Positions 45,114 to 53,049 of a DNA stretch of 64,000 bases are shown in pieces. The position numbers and the translations under genes were made by a program. Below the pieces are notes generated by a model, which saw only the letters and a program-made list of their open reading frames with translations, was not told the DNA's origin and did no database searches. Within the stretch, counting starts at the first letter, position 1, and each line of letters opens with the position of its first letter. Origin of the DNA: Bacteroidia bacterium (lineage in GTDB: Bacteria > Bacteroidota > Bacteroidia > J057); contig JAWKNO010000001.1 of assembly GCA_041391665.1 (NCBI GenBank), positions 2,796,623-2,860,622 on the forward strand, written 5' to 3'.

Positions 45114-45384
45114 TTTTCCTGTGTTTAAGTTGTTCTAAATCCTTGTTTCGTTTTTTTAGTTCTTCCTTTATGCCATCTTGTTTTTCCAGTTGTTCAGTAA
45201 TTTGCTTTTGTAAACCCTGATTGATAGCTAAGAGGCTGTCGTTTTGCTGTTCCAGTTTCTTGATGGTTTGCTCGTAATTGGGGTTTAGATTAACCGACCT
45301 ATCCTTTGAGCTCCAATACCATACAAAACCTATAATAGTCATCAGCCAAAGCACCAAGACTACATGGCTAAGTCGCATTTTCAT
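45019..45384 (-). CDS. N-anchored coiled-coil protein (inner-spanin-like)
   Basis: The 121-residue product has an N-terminal TM helix (LSHVVLVLWLMTIIGFVWYW) and then a long coiled coil (TIKKLEQQNDSLLAINQGLQ and on to LEQLKHRK). This is the general form of inner-membrane spanins that fuse inner and outer membranes at lysis. It overlaps the holin-like gene by 17 bp and the next gene by 95 bp. Alternatively it could be a structural rod of the particle. Confidence 0.62.
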   Translation of the reverse strand: MKMRLSHVVLVLWLMTIIGFVWYWSSKDRSVNLNPNYEQTIKKLEQQNDSLLAINQGLQKQITEQLEKQDGIKEELKKRNKDLEQLKHRKSEKIRAIGNYDNDELYRFFAEFETDSLHHSE

Positions 45385-45736
45385 TTTCCTTTAGCGTTTT
45401 GTAATCCGTTCTTTTGCCTGTGATGTAGCGGACTAACCCATCTAAAATGAGTTTGTGAAAAACAAAGGCAAACACGAAGGATTGAAACAGTACTTCAATA
45501 TGCTTTACTTCATATCCACGAATGAAATAAAGGATCACGGCATAGACTAAACCCACCAATGCCGTTCGGTATCTTCGTTTGGATGAAATATTGGTTTTCT
45601 GCTTGATCTGATTGGTAAACTTTTGTGAGTTGATGCCATATCCGATAATGATAAAAGTGAGAATGTAAGCCCAATCAAGGCTTTTGACATATCCCATAAT
45701 TTGTGTTGCTATTTCTGAAATAATTCCTGTATCCAT
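45368..45736 (-). CDS. Multi-pass holin-like membrane protein
   Basis: The 122-residue product, from ATG 45736, has three hydrophobic segments: WAYILTFIIIGYGINS, TALVGLVYAVILYFI and VLFQSFVFAFVFHKLILDGL. Size and topology fit phage holins, which open the inner membrane for endolysin. It is followed by the spanin-like pair, which strengthens a lysis module. A longer start in the same frame has no membrane sense and overlaps the previous gene. Confidence 0.65.
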   Translation of the reverse strand: MDTGIISEIATQIMGYVKSLDWAYILTFIIIGYGINSQKFTNQIKQKTNISSKRRYRTALVGLVYAVILYFIRGYEVKHIEVLFQSFVFAFVFHKLILDGLVRYITGKRTDYKTLKENENAT

Positions 45737-45747
45737 AATTCTTGCAT

Positions 45748-46095
45748 TTATGATTGGAGCAAATCTGTTATCTGTTTGAGGGCTGCATGCTTTTCTATAC
45801 CCGATTCGTTTAACTGCAAAGCCAATTTTTTGAGCTTTTTCTCTTTCCTTTCGGAAGGTTTGGCAAAATGCCATCGAGTTAAATTCCATAGCAAAACGTG
45901 CTGTTCGTAATCCAAAACTTTGAGCTCTTTTTCAAGAAGTTCTTTGTTTGCCTTATCCACCTTTAAATCCTTTTCCCAACGACCTAATAGGCGTTTAGAA
46001 ATGACCGTTTTTCCCAAAGGAGAATACGCCCAAGCCACATAACCGGCTCCGACAAAAACGGAAATAGCGAATAATGCAACGACTTTCTTATTCAT
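45748..46095 (-). CDS. N-anchored small helical membrane protein
   Basis: The 115-residue product has a TM helix at the N-terminus (VVALFAISVFVGAGYVAWAY), followed by a Lys/Glu-rich helical part (LKVDKANKELLEKELKVLDY...) and a C-terminal QITDLLQS. No family is recognised. It overlaps the previous stop by 1 bp. It follows the common plan of the cluster: one end in a membrane, the other charged. Confidence 0.68.
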   Translation of the reverse strand: MNKKVVALFAISVFVGAGYVAWAYSPLGKTVISKRLLGRWEKDLKVDKANKELLEKELKVLDYEQHVLLWNLTRWHFAKPSERKEKKLKKLALQLNESGIEKHAALKQITDLLQS

Positions 46096-46295
46096 TACTG
46101 AGCTTCCATATTTTTTACAATTCCTCGAATACCAAAAACTATGAGCGTAATCACCAAGCCTGAACCCACGAGGTACAAGCTTGTCTTTCTCAATGTCTCA
46201 TCGGTCATTGTGATTTTGATGTCGGTTTTTAAGCCATCATCGCTAAATACATTGTCCAAATAGTTTTTTATACCTGTTCTTTCTTCTGTTTCCAT
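46095..46295 (-). CDS. 66-residue single-pass membrane protein
   Basis: The first 40 residues are polar and charged (METEERTGIKNYLDNVFSDD). A TM helix follows near the end (YLVGSGLVITLIVFGIRGIV), then KNMEAQ. It overlaps the next gene by one base and lies 4 bp after the previous. No known family; it may be a scaffold or membrane component. Confidence 0.65.
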   Translation of the reverse strand: METEERTGIKNYLDNVFSDDGLKTDIKITMTDETLRKTSLYLVGSGLVITLIVFGIRGIVKNMEAQ

Positions 46296-46299
46296 GGTA

Positions 46300-46680
46300 T
46301 TAGCTTATGGTTTTAAACTTCTCCTGAGACACGGTTTTAGTGCCAAATACCTTCTGAACAGCTGCTTCTGTTTTCGGACCAAACTTGCCATCAGTATCTA
46401 ATCCCGATCCTTTTGAGTTCAGGTAGTTTTGAAGCTTCTTCACATTGGTTCCACAGGTTCCGAATTTCAATGGGAAGCTGCTATCAGAATACATACAACT
46501 AAATGAGCGAACTCCTGATGAACTGCTCGAAGTGGTTGTTCCTTTAATGCTTGCAGCAAATTGCTGTTTCTCTTTTCGTTTTTTCAGAAAATACCATACG
46601 CCAAAACCTGCTGCTGTAACTGCCAGTCCAGCTCCGATCCATAGCATTTTATTATCTAATTTGAATGTCTCTTTCTTCAT
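46300..46680 (-). CDS. Membrane-anchored peptidoglycan-binding protein
   Basis: The 126-residue product has a TM helix at about 12-32 (MLWIGAGLAVTAAGFGVWYF), a Lys-rich stretch, a Ser-rich linker, and a PG_binding_1-like domain with GTCGTNVKKLQNYLNSKG and TDGKFGPKTEAAVQKVF. That domain binds peptidoglycan. The anchored form would tether a membrane to the wall, useful at entry or release. No catalytic residues are seen. Confidence 0.85.
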   Translation of the reverse strand: MKKETFKLDNKMLWIGAGLAVTAAGFGVWYFLKKRKEKQQFAASIKGTTTSSSSSGVRSFSCMYSDSSFPLKFGTCGTNVKKLQNYLNSKGSGLDTDGKFGPKTEAAVQKVFGTKTVSQEKFKTIS

Positions 46681-46692
46681 ATCTTTTGGGGT

Positions 46693-47100
46693 TTAATATT
46701 GAACTACAACTGCATCTTCACGCACATAACCTTCGGTTTTTCCTCCCACAGGCTTGGTCAATTTTATTCTGTACCAGTAATAGCCGTCTTCACCTTTGAG
46801 GCGTTCTAAAATGGTTCCTACTGGATTGCTTTCTGCTTGTGTTAAAAGGTTGTGCGAGAAATCCATCGTAGTCCAATTCTCATTATCCACCTTGGCAGAG
46901 CTTCTTACATTCACATAACCTTCCGATCCGTAATGCACCTTTTTACCAATGAGTTTTTGCTCTTCTCGTTCCTTTTGTTTGCCACTTGTAGTGCGGTTCT
47001 TTCGGTTCTTGATAAACTTGTGAACTCCAAATCCTGCAAGTGCTACAACGACCGTGGCTACACCACCTATGACTAAATATTTCTTTGTCTTTGCATCCAT
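46693..47100 (-). CDS. Membrane-anchored bacterial SH3-domain protein
   Basis: The 135-residue product has a TM helix at about 8-30 (YLVIGGVATVVVALAGFGVH), Lys/Arg-rich juxtamembrane residues, and an SH3b-like domain with GYVNVRSSAKVDN, then GTILERLKG and GYYWYRIKL...GYVRED. Such domains bind peptidoglycan peptides. It pairs with the PG-binding protein next to it as a second wall-recognition module. Confidence 0.82.
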   Translation of the reverse strand: MDAKTKKYLVIGGVATVVVALAGFGVHKFIKNRKNRTTSGKQKEREEQKLIGKKVHYGSEGYVNVRSSAKVDNENWTTMDFSHNLLTQAESNPVGTILERLKGEDGYYWYRIKLTKPVGGKTEGYVREDAVVVQY

Positions 47101-47111
47101 AATTCTAAAGG

Positions 47112-47585
47112 TTAATAGCTTTCTAAAATGTCTTTAACTCGTGCCACTTCATCGGCATCATCTAGGTAATATGTGATGTACTCCGCCAAACTGCCGTATT
47201 TCATGGCACTGAACATTCGAGAAATCAGAGAAAGGTTATCGGCACTTCCGGCTTCTTCCAAAGCAGAATAAATGGCTCCTTCATCATCATTGTACCAGGA
47301 ACCTGCATCATAAATTTGGGTAGCCAGTTGTTTTGCCCGATCGTGGGAAATCGTAATTTTTTCCGGACGAGCATAATTCGGATCAAAACCTTTGTAGCTC
47401 ATAATGTCACGAATCTTCTTACTGCTTTTACAGTCGGCTATTCCTGTTTTGCAAAGAATCGGGCGTATCACTCCAAAGTAGGTAATACCAATACCCACGA
47501 GGATAATTCCCCCAATGATATAAGGGGTAGCCTTGTTCTGTGATAAGCCTTCAACGGCTTTTGCTCCTGCAACTGCTCCTACCAT
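47112..47585 (-). CDS. Annexin-repeat-like membrane protein
   Basis: The 157-residue product has a TM helix at about 22-44 (YIIGGIILVGIGITYFGVI), a short Cys-containing loop (LCKTGIADC), and a C-terminal helical domain with DDEGAIYSALEEAGSADNLS and MFSAMKYGSLAEYI. That pattern resembles a single annexin-type repeat (G.DE.AI..AL...), which in eukaryotic annexins binds membrane. Such domains are also known in bacterial proteins. The match is by eye and of modest strength. Confidence 0.6.
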   Translation of the reverse strand: MVGAVAGAKAVEGLSQNKATPYIIGGIILVGIGITYFGVIRPILCKTGIADCKSSKKIRDIMSYKGFDPNYARPEKITISHDRAKQLATQIYDAGSWYNDDEGAIYSALEEAGSADNLSLISRMFSAMKYGSLAEYITYYLDDADEVARVKDILESY

Positions 47586-47595
47586 GATAACTGAT

Positions 47596-47781
47596 TTATA
47601 TGCCTATGATTTCTTCCGTGGTTTCTTTCACTTCACTTTTGGTTAAGCCATTATCTTCCAAAAAGGACTTCAAGCGATTTTTGATTTGCTCTTCCTTTTT
47701 AAGAGCCGTTTGCTTGTCGTACTTAATGTAGATTTGTCTGCCTAGCCAAAAGCCTATTGCCAATGTGATTACCGTTCTCAT
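47596..47781 (-). CDS. 61-residue N-anchored membrane protein
   Basis: The start overlaps the amidase stop (TAATG), giving MRTVITLAIGFWLGRQIYIK at the N-terminus, a TM helix, then a Lys/Glu-rich region ending VKETTEEIIGI. A longer start in the same frame would lie inside the amidase and remove the N-terminal helix. No family is known. Confidence 0.65.
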   Translation of the reverse strand: MRTVITLAIGFWLGRQIYIKYDKQTALKKEEQIKNRLKSFLEDNGLTKSEVKETTEEIIGI

Positions 47782-48275
47782 TAGTCTTCTTCTTTGTAAA
47801 TGTTCTTCTCTGAAATACCGATGCTTTCCAACCACTTAGGAACATCAAAACTTGGACAAGCTTTGCTTGCTCCGGGAGCTTGGTTATGTCCTAAAACCTG
47901 AATATGCGGATGGCGAAGTACCATGAACTTTACATAGGTTTCTAAAGTGCTTTTTTGCTCATTAGTTCTTGTGTCTTTTGGCTTTTCACCCCTTTCATCA
48001 ACGCCACCTACATAGACTACATGCCTTGAATTGCCATTGATACCACGCACTCCATTGGATATTTCCCATGGATCCACTTGGTCATCTTGGTTGAATGGTA
48101 TGATGTTTACAAGCTCTCCATCGAGGTACACGATGTCGGAATATCCCGGACGATTCCAACCTCTTCCTCCCAAATGTTTTGGGTTGGTGTGCATGCGAAT
48201 AATATCGTCCTTAGTAAGCTCTTTTCCTTCAGGACTTGCGGTACAGTGAATGACCAGATAATTTAATTTTCCCAT
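47781..48275 (-). CDS. N-acetylmuramoyl-L-alanine amidase (amidase_2 type)
   Basis: The 164-residue product has the zinc-site pattern of amidase_2 enzymes: YLVIHCTASPEG at the start, then VLGHNQAPGASKACPSFDVP, with His, His and Cys as ligands. It cleaves the bond between MurNAc and L-Ala. There is no membrane segment or signal, so export would need the holin-like protein or presence in a particle. It is similar in size to phage T7 lysozyme-like amidases. Confidence 0.92.
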   Translation of the reverse strand: MGKLNYLVIHCTASPEGKELTKDDIIRMHTNPKHLGGRGWNRPGYSDIVYLDGELVNIIPFNQDDQVDPWEISNGVRGINGNSRHVVYVGGVDERGEKPKDTRTNEQKSTLETYVKFMVLRHPHIQVLGHNQAPGASKACPSFDVPKWLESIGISEKNIYKEED

Positions 48276-48279
48276 TGTT

Positions 48280-50016
48280 TTAAATTTTAATTGTTGGTAT
48301 TAAGTATTTGAATTGAAGCTGTTTGTAATAGACCAAAATGGTAATGGTCTGTCCGGGAGCTATCTTAAACTCCCATGTCGATTTACCATCAATCACATCA
48401 CCACGAACGGCTGTTACTTCTGCTACATCGAGGTAGTTTTGCGGACTTTTGTAATTGTTGAATGAAATCGGGGTAACGTGTTGTTTCCCTGTTGGACTTT
48501 GGTGAATCAGTTTTAAGCCACTCGCTCGGTTTTCATCTGAAAACACAAATTTGGCATGCTTCACCAGTGCAGGTTTGAACTGAAATTCCGCTCGTTTTTC
48601 AGGGTAACTTTCATTAATGGTGATGTCACTACTGCTTTCAGAATAATCGATAAAAGCAAGGTTGCCACCACTTGTATTAGTTGTAAATACCTCACCACTC
48701 GGTAATGCAGCTATACCAATGTTAGGTGCATTGTTTAGTGACAAAGTTTCTGAAAGTGTTCCGGTAGTAGAATAAATATAGGTTAAGCCAGTTTGACTGC
48801 TCAACACGTATAAAAATCCATTAACCGGATTATAGACTATTCCACTTGGTTGAAATCCTAATGGATAAGTGTTTTCAATATTTTGGGTTTCAGGATTGAG
48901 CTCCAGTAATTCATTACTGTTCTTGGCTATTAAAAATAGACTGCTTGTAGTTGTGGTAAATTCCGTTGGATAATCTCCTGTGGCGTTTATTTCATTTAGC
49001 AGAATATCAGCTGCATCAAATACACTCACCGAATCTGAAGTTGAATTGCTTACCCACACCGATCCTTGTTCAGTCCATACCGAAACTGTTATTGGATCCT
49101 CTCCAGTATTTAAAGTTGCCACTATATTGTAGGTGGTACTGTCAATTTTGGATAAGGTGTTATCCAATAAATTGCTCACATAAAAACAGCTATTTTCAGG
49201 ATTGTAAGCAATGGAAGTTGGTCGATTGCCTACTGGAATGGTTTGAATGATATTGTGCGAAGCATCCAGTATTTTAACAGTATTCTCAACCGAACATACT
49301 ACCCACGCTTCTCCATTGGAAGGGTTAAAAGCAACATCCACCGGAGAAACAAATCCGGGATAAACACTACCTAAAGCAACTGTTTTTACAATTGCTCCCG
49401 ATGTATCCATGATAGTAATACTATCGCTTAACTGATTAGCTACATAGAGTAAGCCATTGAACGAATTGAAACCTACATTTTGAGGATGTATGCCTGTTTG
49501 TACTTCTTGATTTACTTTGTGATCCTGAACATCTCCGGGCAAAGGTTTACTAATTGAAGTACCCATATTGGCTCCCCACAAATTGATGGTTCTAACCGAA
49601 GTACCATTATTGGTAAGGGTAATTTGTGTTTTGGATATTTCAGGTAAATGAGCTGCCTTTTCTTTATAGCTCTTCTGAACTTCCAATGCTTTTTGGGCGA
49701 AGGCTTTTAATTTCCTTTTCTTGCGTTTGGCTTCATCAAAGTCATTGGAAACATCCATCACACCTGACACCGTTCCCCATGTCTTTAGATCCTTTTTATA
49801 GGCTGTAGCATAGTTGGGGTTTTGAGCCATCAATGCCTGATGAATGCGAGCATTGGAAATACCAATAAAGTTGCTTTCGGTATCATCACCGTGCAACTTA
49901 GTTTCTTTGTCTGAGGTACTTATTGACTTTTCGTCCTTATCGTTTTTGAAAAGGAAATAACCTGTGCCAACCACCGCCAAAGCTCCCAATAACCCTATTT
50001 TTTGCTTGCTGTTCAT
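48280..50016 (-). CDS. Membrane-anchored YVTN-type beta-propeller protein
   Basis: The 578-residue product has an N-terminal TM helix (IGLLGALAVVGTGYFLF), then polar residues. It is followed by at least six repeats of the propeller pattern, e.g. NSFNGLLYVANQLSDSITIM, NPSNGEAWVVCSVENTVKIL and NPENSCFYVSNLLDNTLSKI. A C-terminal beta domain has KFVFSDENRASGLKLIHQ. Propellers of this type bind partners or glycans. It overlaps the previous gene by 4 bp. It is the largest protein of the cluster and a good spike candidate. Confidence 0.85.
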   Translation of the reverse strand: MNSKQKIGLLGALAVVGTGYFLFKNDKDEKSISTSDKETKLHGDDTESNFIGISNARIHQALMAQNPNYATAYKKDLKTWGTVSGVMDVSNDFDEAKRKKRKLKAFAQKALEVQKSYKEKAAHLPEISKTQITLTNNGTSVRTINLWGANMGTSISKPLPGDVQDHKVNQEVQTGIHPQNVGFNSFNGLLYVANQLSDSITIMDTSGAIVKTVALGSVYPGFVSPVDVAFNPSNGEAWVVCSVENTVKILDASHNIIQTIPVGNRPTSIAYNPENSCFYVSNLLDNTLSKIDSTTYNIVATLNTGEDPITVSVWTEQGSVWVSNSTSDSVSVFDAADILLNEINATGDYPTEFTTTTSSLFLIAKNSNELLELNPETQNIENTYPLGFQPSGIVYNPVNGFLYVLSSQTGLTYIYSTTGTLSETLSLNNAPNIGIAALPSGEVFTTNTSGGNLAFIDYSESSSDITINESYPEKRAEFQFKPALVKHAKFVFSDENRASGLKLIHQSPTGKQHVTPISFNNYKSPQNYLDVAEVTAVRGDVIDGKSTWEFKIAPGQTITILVYYKQLQFKYLIPTIKI

Positions 50017-50819
50017 ACGGCTTTGGCTTTGTGGTTTAACATGATTTCTTGGGTATTGCGATACCTATCAATGAAATTGATAATGTCCTGAGCTCTTGTC
50101 ACATGCTGACTACCCACGGTTTCGGGGTGCATGGCAAATACTTTTGTAGCTGCGTACACCGCTTCAATTTTTGGATATTGTAAATCCAAATAGAGTTTTA
50201 ATGCAGCAAGGTCTGCCGGACGTTCTTCTCTGGTTGGTATCTGAAAGTGTTGGCGTTCGTGTAATAGAACAAACATCCTTACAGGAATAGTAAAGTGCTT
50301 GAATGCTTGATTGGAAACTTGTATTCTACCGGTCTGACGGTTAGTTCTTGCAGGTGTAACCATGGTATTACCAAACTGGTCTTTAATAATCGGTAGCAAC
50401 TGAATCAAAAACTCATGATCGGGTGAATCGAAAAATCCGGGCTTGTATGTACCGCTATACTTCGCAAAGTTTTGAGCAAAGTCGATGAATCGGTGCATAG
50501 CAGGTTGAGCCCAAATTTCTGAGGCTTTCATTTTTTCCACCTCAAATTTTTCAATCACATAGCCGTTATCCTCACCGGTTTCGCTATTGTAAATTTCTAC
50601 CAACAAAGTATCAGGAGACAAAGGCATAGGAATAGATATTTCCTTGTAATTCATGCCATCTCTTATTGCCGATGGCTTGAAAGGAACCTTTCTTCTGAAA
50701 TAATAGGAATTAGCTCTATGGGCATCATAACCTTTAAGGGCAACAATGACCGGTCGAAGGGCTTTGATTCCTACCTTCAAAACAAAACGATTGTTATATG
50801 TTGGTACTGGTACTAACAT
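50013..50819 (-). CDS. HExxH protein with beta-rich N-terminal domain
   Basis: The 268-residue product has no signal or TM helix. The N-terminal part (about 1-95) looks beta-rich (FVLKVGIKALRPVIVALKGY...). The C-terminal half has LLHERQHFQIP (His187, Glu188, His191) and downstream TREERPADLAALKLYLD, giving an HExxH plus Glu/Asp zinc-peptidase-like layout (M48/M78-type order). It could mature a coat protein or cut a host target. No named family is recognised. It overlaps neighbours by 1 and 4 bp. Confidence 0.65.
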   Translation of the reverse strand: MLVPVPTYNNRFVLKVGIKALRPVIVALKGYDAHRANSYYFRRKVPFKPSAIRDGMNYKEISIPMPLSPDTLLVEIYNSETGEDNGYVIEKFEVEKMKASEIWAQPAMHRFIDFAQNFAKYSGTYKPGFFDSPDHEFLIQLLPIIKDQFGNTMVTPARTNRQTGRIQVSNQAFKHFTIPVRMFVLLHERQHFQIPTREERPADLAALKLYLDLQYPKIEAVYAATKVFAMHPETVGSQHVTRAQDIINFIDRYRNTQEIMLNHKAKAV

Positions 50820-51241
50820 TAAGCTGACTGGATTTGTACTTTCTTATTCTTTTGCATGACTGAAAAACCGTATGCAGCAATTACTAGCACGGCAATTCCT
50901 CCAATAATCATTACTTCTTTTGAAATGCCTTTTTTCTCAGGCTGCGGAGCAGGTTGTCCACCACCCATAGAAATATCATAGTCCGATGGTGTATCGTCTT
51001 TGAAAAATCCCACGATATTGCCAATGGTACTGGTAATTCCTTCCACACCTCCGGCTTTTTGAAAACCTTCTTTTTGCTTTCCCCACCATTGTTGACGTTG
51101 CTCTTTTCGAGCTGCTTTTTCTTCGGCAGTACGCTTTGGCTTTGCCTGTTTGTTAGGATCTTTCTTAAACAGGTTTTTCAAGAAGTAATCGTAATTATCT
51201 TCTCCACCGTGTATGATATATTCTGTTTCTCCTGCAATCAT
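50819..51241 (-). CDS. C-anchored basic membrane protein
   Basis: The 140-residue product has an acidic/Tyr-rich start (EYIIHGGEDNYDYFLKNLF), a Lys/Arg-rich middle (KQAKPKRTAEEKAARKEQRQ) and a Gly/Pro-rich linker. A TM helix lies near the C-terminus (VMIIGGIAVLVIAAYGFSV) with a Lys-rich end. No family is recognised. The basic middle could contact nucleic acid on the inner face of a membrane. Confidence 0.66.
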   Translation of the reverse strand: MIAGETEYIIHGGEDNYDYFLKNLFKKDPNKQAKPKRTAEEKAARKEQRQQWWGKQKEGFQKAGGVEGITSTIGNIVGFFKDDTPSDYDISMGGGQPAPQPEKKGISKEVMIIGGIAVLVIAAYGFSVMQKNKKVQIQSA

Positions 51242-51251
51242 CTTGATTCAT

Positions 51252-51479
51252 TTAAAGGATTCTTAATATTCTAAGCGTAGAACCTTGTGGCTCATAGTTT
51301 ACCGCCTGATAACCTTTTCCGACAAAGGGGTAGCTTTTGGCTTCTCCCGGAGGCAAAGGCACATTGTTCACAAGGGCTGTGCTTGTTCCCACGTTCTTGA
51401 TGGAAGCGAAGAGAAAACCTTGTGGTAAGTTTCCGTTGGTTGTTGCTTCTTCTTCCGTTATTTGAGCGAGTATGTCCAT
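51252..51479 (-). CDS. 75-residue small beta-type structural protein
   Basis: The product has FASIKNVGTSTALVNNVPLP, then PGEAKSYPFVGKGYQ and a final STLRILRIL. The short beta pattern (IKN.GT..A.VN...L.PGE...YPF) resembles small phage particle proteins. No membrane helix. It sits between two C-anchored genes. Its function is inferred from form only. Confidence 0.58.
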   Translation of the reverse strand: MDILAQITEEEATTNGNLPQGFLFASIKNVGTSTALVNNVPLPPGEAKSYPFVGKGYQAVNYEPQGSTLRILRIL

Positions 51480-51488
51480 GCTTGTTCA

Positions 51489-52037
51489 TTATTTTCTTAT
51501 CATTCCAATTACTACCAATGCAGCCACACCAACACCCACAAAAACCAAGGTCTTCTTGCTCATGCCAAATGGCAACATAGAAGCCTGTTGTAGTTGATTT
51601 TCTGTGCTTTCGGTTGTTAAACTAGTAGTGGTTTCCGAAGCCGTTGTTTCGGTTTGTTCTATAGGTTTAGTGCTTGGTTCTTCTGATTTGGAAGAGCTCT
51701 CCATCATAGCTTTTTTCACCTGTGGTTCACTCACTATGGGTTCCTTTTTTAGAGGTAAATCGGGAGCAATTTGCTTAACTACCGGTTTGGTAGTTCGCAC
51801 TGGAGCAGGACGACTAAACCTTGGCTTTCTGCCTTTGGCGATTCGTTTTTCATCCCTTTTTTCTCTTCGGGCAATAACTTTAGGATTTTGGCTTCGCTTT
51901 TCCTTTCTCTTTTTGATCCACTTACCAATGAATTCATCGTATTCAAATTCATTTCCTAAGCCATCAACAAAATTGTCTTCCTCTTCCAAAAGACCTCCGT
52001 AAAACTTCAATTCATACAATGGATTTGCAGCTATCAT
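51489..52037 (-). CDS. C-anchored Lys/Arg-rich protein with Thr/Glu linker
   Basis: The 182-residue product starts with a short acidic stretch, then a strongly basic segment (KRKEKRSQNPKVIARREKRD). A Pro/Ser/Thr/Glu-rich linker follows, and a C-terminal TM helix (TLVFVGVGVAALVVIGMI) ending RK. It looks like a tail-anchored protein with a nucleic-acid-friendly soluble part. Its close neighbours share this plan. Confidence 0.68.
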   Translation of the reverse strand: MIAANPLYELKFYGGLLEEEDNFVDGLGNEFEYDEFIGKWIKKRKEKRSQNPKVIARREKRDEKRIAKGRKPRFSRPAPVRTTKPVVKQIAPDLPLKKEPIVSEPQVKKAMMESSSKSEEPSTKPIEQTETTASETTTSLTTESTENQLQQASMLPFGMSKKTLVFVGVGVAALVVIGMIRK

Positions 52038-52048
52038 ACTTCAATTTT

Positions 52049-52468
52049 TTAAGCAGTTTGTACTGGAGCAGCAGCTCCTTTTTTCTTCATGGATTGATAT
52101 ACTAAGCCTCCAACTACAAGCAATCCAATGACAATCATTACCGGACTTCCCATGCCTGCTTTTTGCACTTGCGGTGCAGGGGCTTGTGCCGTTGTAGTCG
52201 GTTGTGGTGCTTGTTGCATCATCATTTGTGGAGCCATCTGTGGTGTTGTTGCAGGCGTAGGTGAAGCCAATTGCTTGGTCAAACCTGTTTCCGCTCTTAA
52301 TGCTTCTGTTTCCGCTCGCTGTTGGTCATTCTTTAGCTTTCGCTTTTCCATTCGCACCTTATGCCTTTCGGCTTTTCGTTGCTTACATTTTCTGCCAAAG
52401 CATAAAAAGTTGTCCCACTCATTTGTAGGCTGACCGGTTATTCCGAAGTTGTAATTGCTTAATTCCAT
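52049..52468 (-). CDS. C-anchored protein with basic coil and Pro/Ala/Gln linker
   Basis: The 139-residue product has CFGRKCKQRKAERHKVRMEK as a basic stretch, a coil, a linker of Pro, Gln, Thr and Met, and a C-terminal TM helix (PVMIVIGLLVVGGLVYQSM) with KKKG. The NYNFG, W and CFGRK start recalls the other C-anchored protein two genes away, so these may be a small paralogous family. No enzyme motif is seen. Confidence 0.67.
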   Translation of the reverse strand: MELSNYNFGITGQPTNEWDNFLCFGRKCKQRKAERHKVRMEKRKLKNDQQRAETEALRAETGLTKQLASPTPATTPQMAPQMMMQQAPQPTTTAQAPAPQVQKAGMGSPVMIVIGLLVVGGLVYQSMKKKGAAAPVQTA

Positions 52469-52478
52469 GATCTATCGT

Positions 52479-53048
52479 TTATGAAGGATTTACATTGATT
52501 GAATTTTTTCTCTGCCGGAAATAGAAGAAGCTGATAATGCCCAATAAGCCCAATACACCGATAATGAGGTATAGGCTTTTCTTGCCTGCCAACTTGCGTT
52601 CTTCGGCAGCAGCTTGTTGTTCCTGGGCTTTCATTGCAAGCATGTTATTCAGCATTTCTCTGCGAGCTTCTTCTTTCGCCATTTTCTGCTTGTTCTTGCC
52701 TCCAACAATACTTCCCACAGCTCCGGATATTCCGGCAATTGCTCCGGCTATGGCTTGTACATAATGGTATTCATCTTCATCGGGATTATAGGCGGTTTCT
52801 GATTCCACCATTTTGCTAAGTAGTTCAGTGAGCTCCCTGTTGAATGCTTTGTTTTGAAGGGCTAATCCTTCTACCAATCCATTGGCTAGAGATATTTTAT
52901 CGCTTGTTGGAACCTGAATACCGTATCTATCCAAAAGCATTTTATATGGCTTTGGATTTTTGGCAACTGCTACACCTATTAAGGATAGAGCAGCTTTGGA
53001 TTGCTGATTAAGTACCTGTGTATTTTCCTCTTTAACTATTCTAATCAT
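52479..53048 (-). CDS. Glycine-zipper and C-anchored membrane protein
   Basis: The 189-residue product has a helical N-terminal part, a Gly/Ala-rich zipper (AIAGAIAGISGAVGSIVGG) near residues 97-116, a charged coil, and a C-terminal TM helix (LYLIIGVLGLLGIISFFYF). Glycine zippers are common in membrane-penetrating phage and toxin proteins. This one could insert in the host membrane during entry. There is no similarity to a named family that I can see. Confidence 0.66.
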   Translation of the reverse strand: MIRIVKEENTQVLNQQSKAALSLIGVAVAKNPKPYKMLLDRYGIQVPTSDKISLANGLVEGLALQNKAFNRELTELLSKMVESETAYNPDEDEYHYVQAIAGAIAGISGAVGSIVGGKNKQKMAKEEARREMLNNMLAMKAQEQQAAAEERKLAGKKSLYLIIGVLGLLGIISFFYFRQRKNSINVNPS

Positions 53049-53049
53049 A

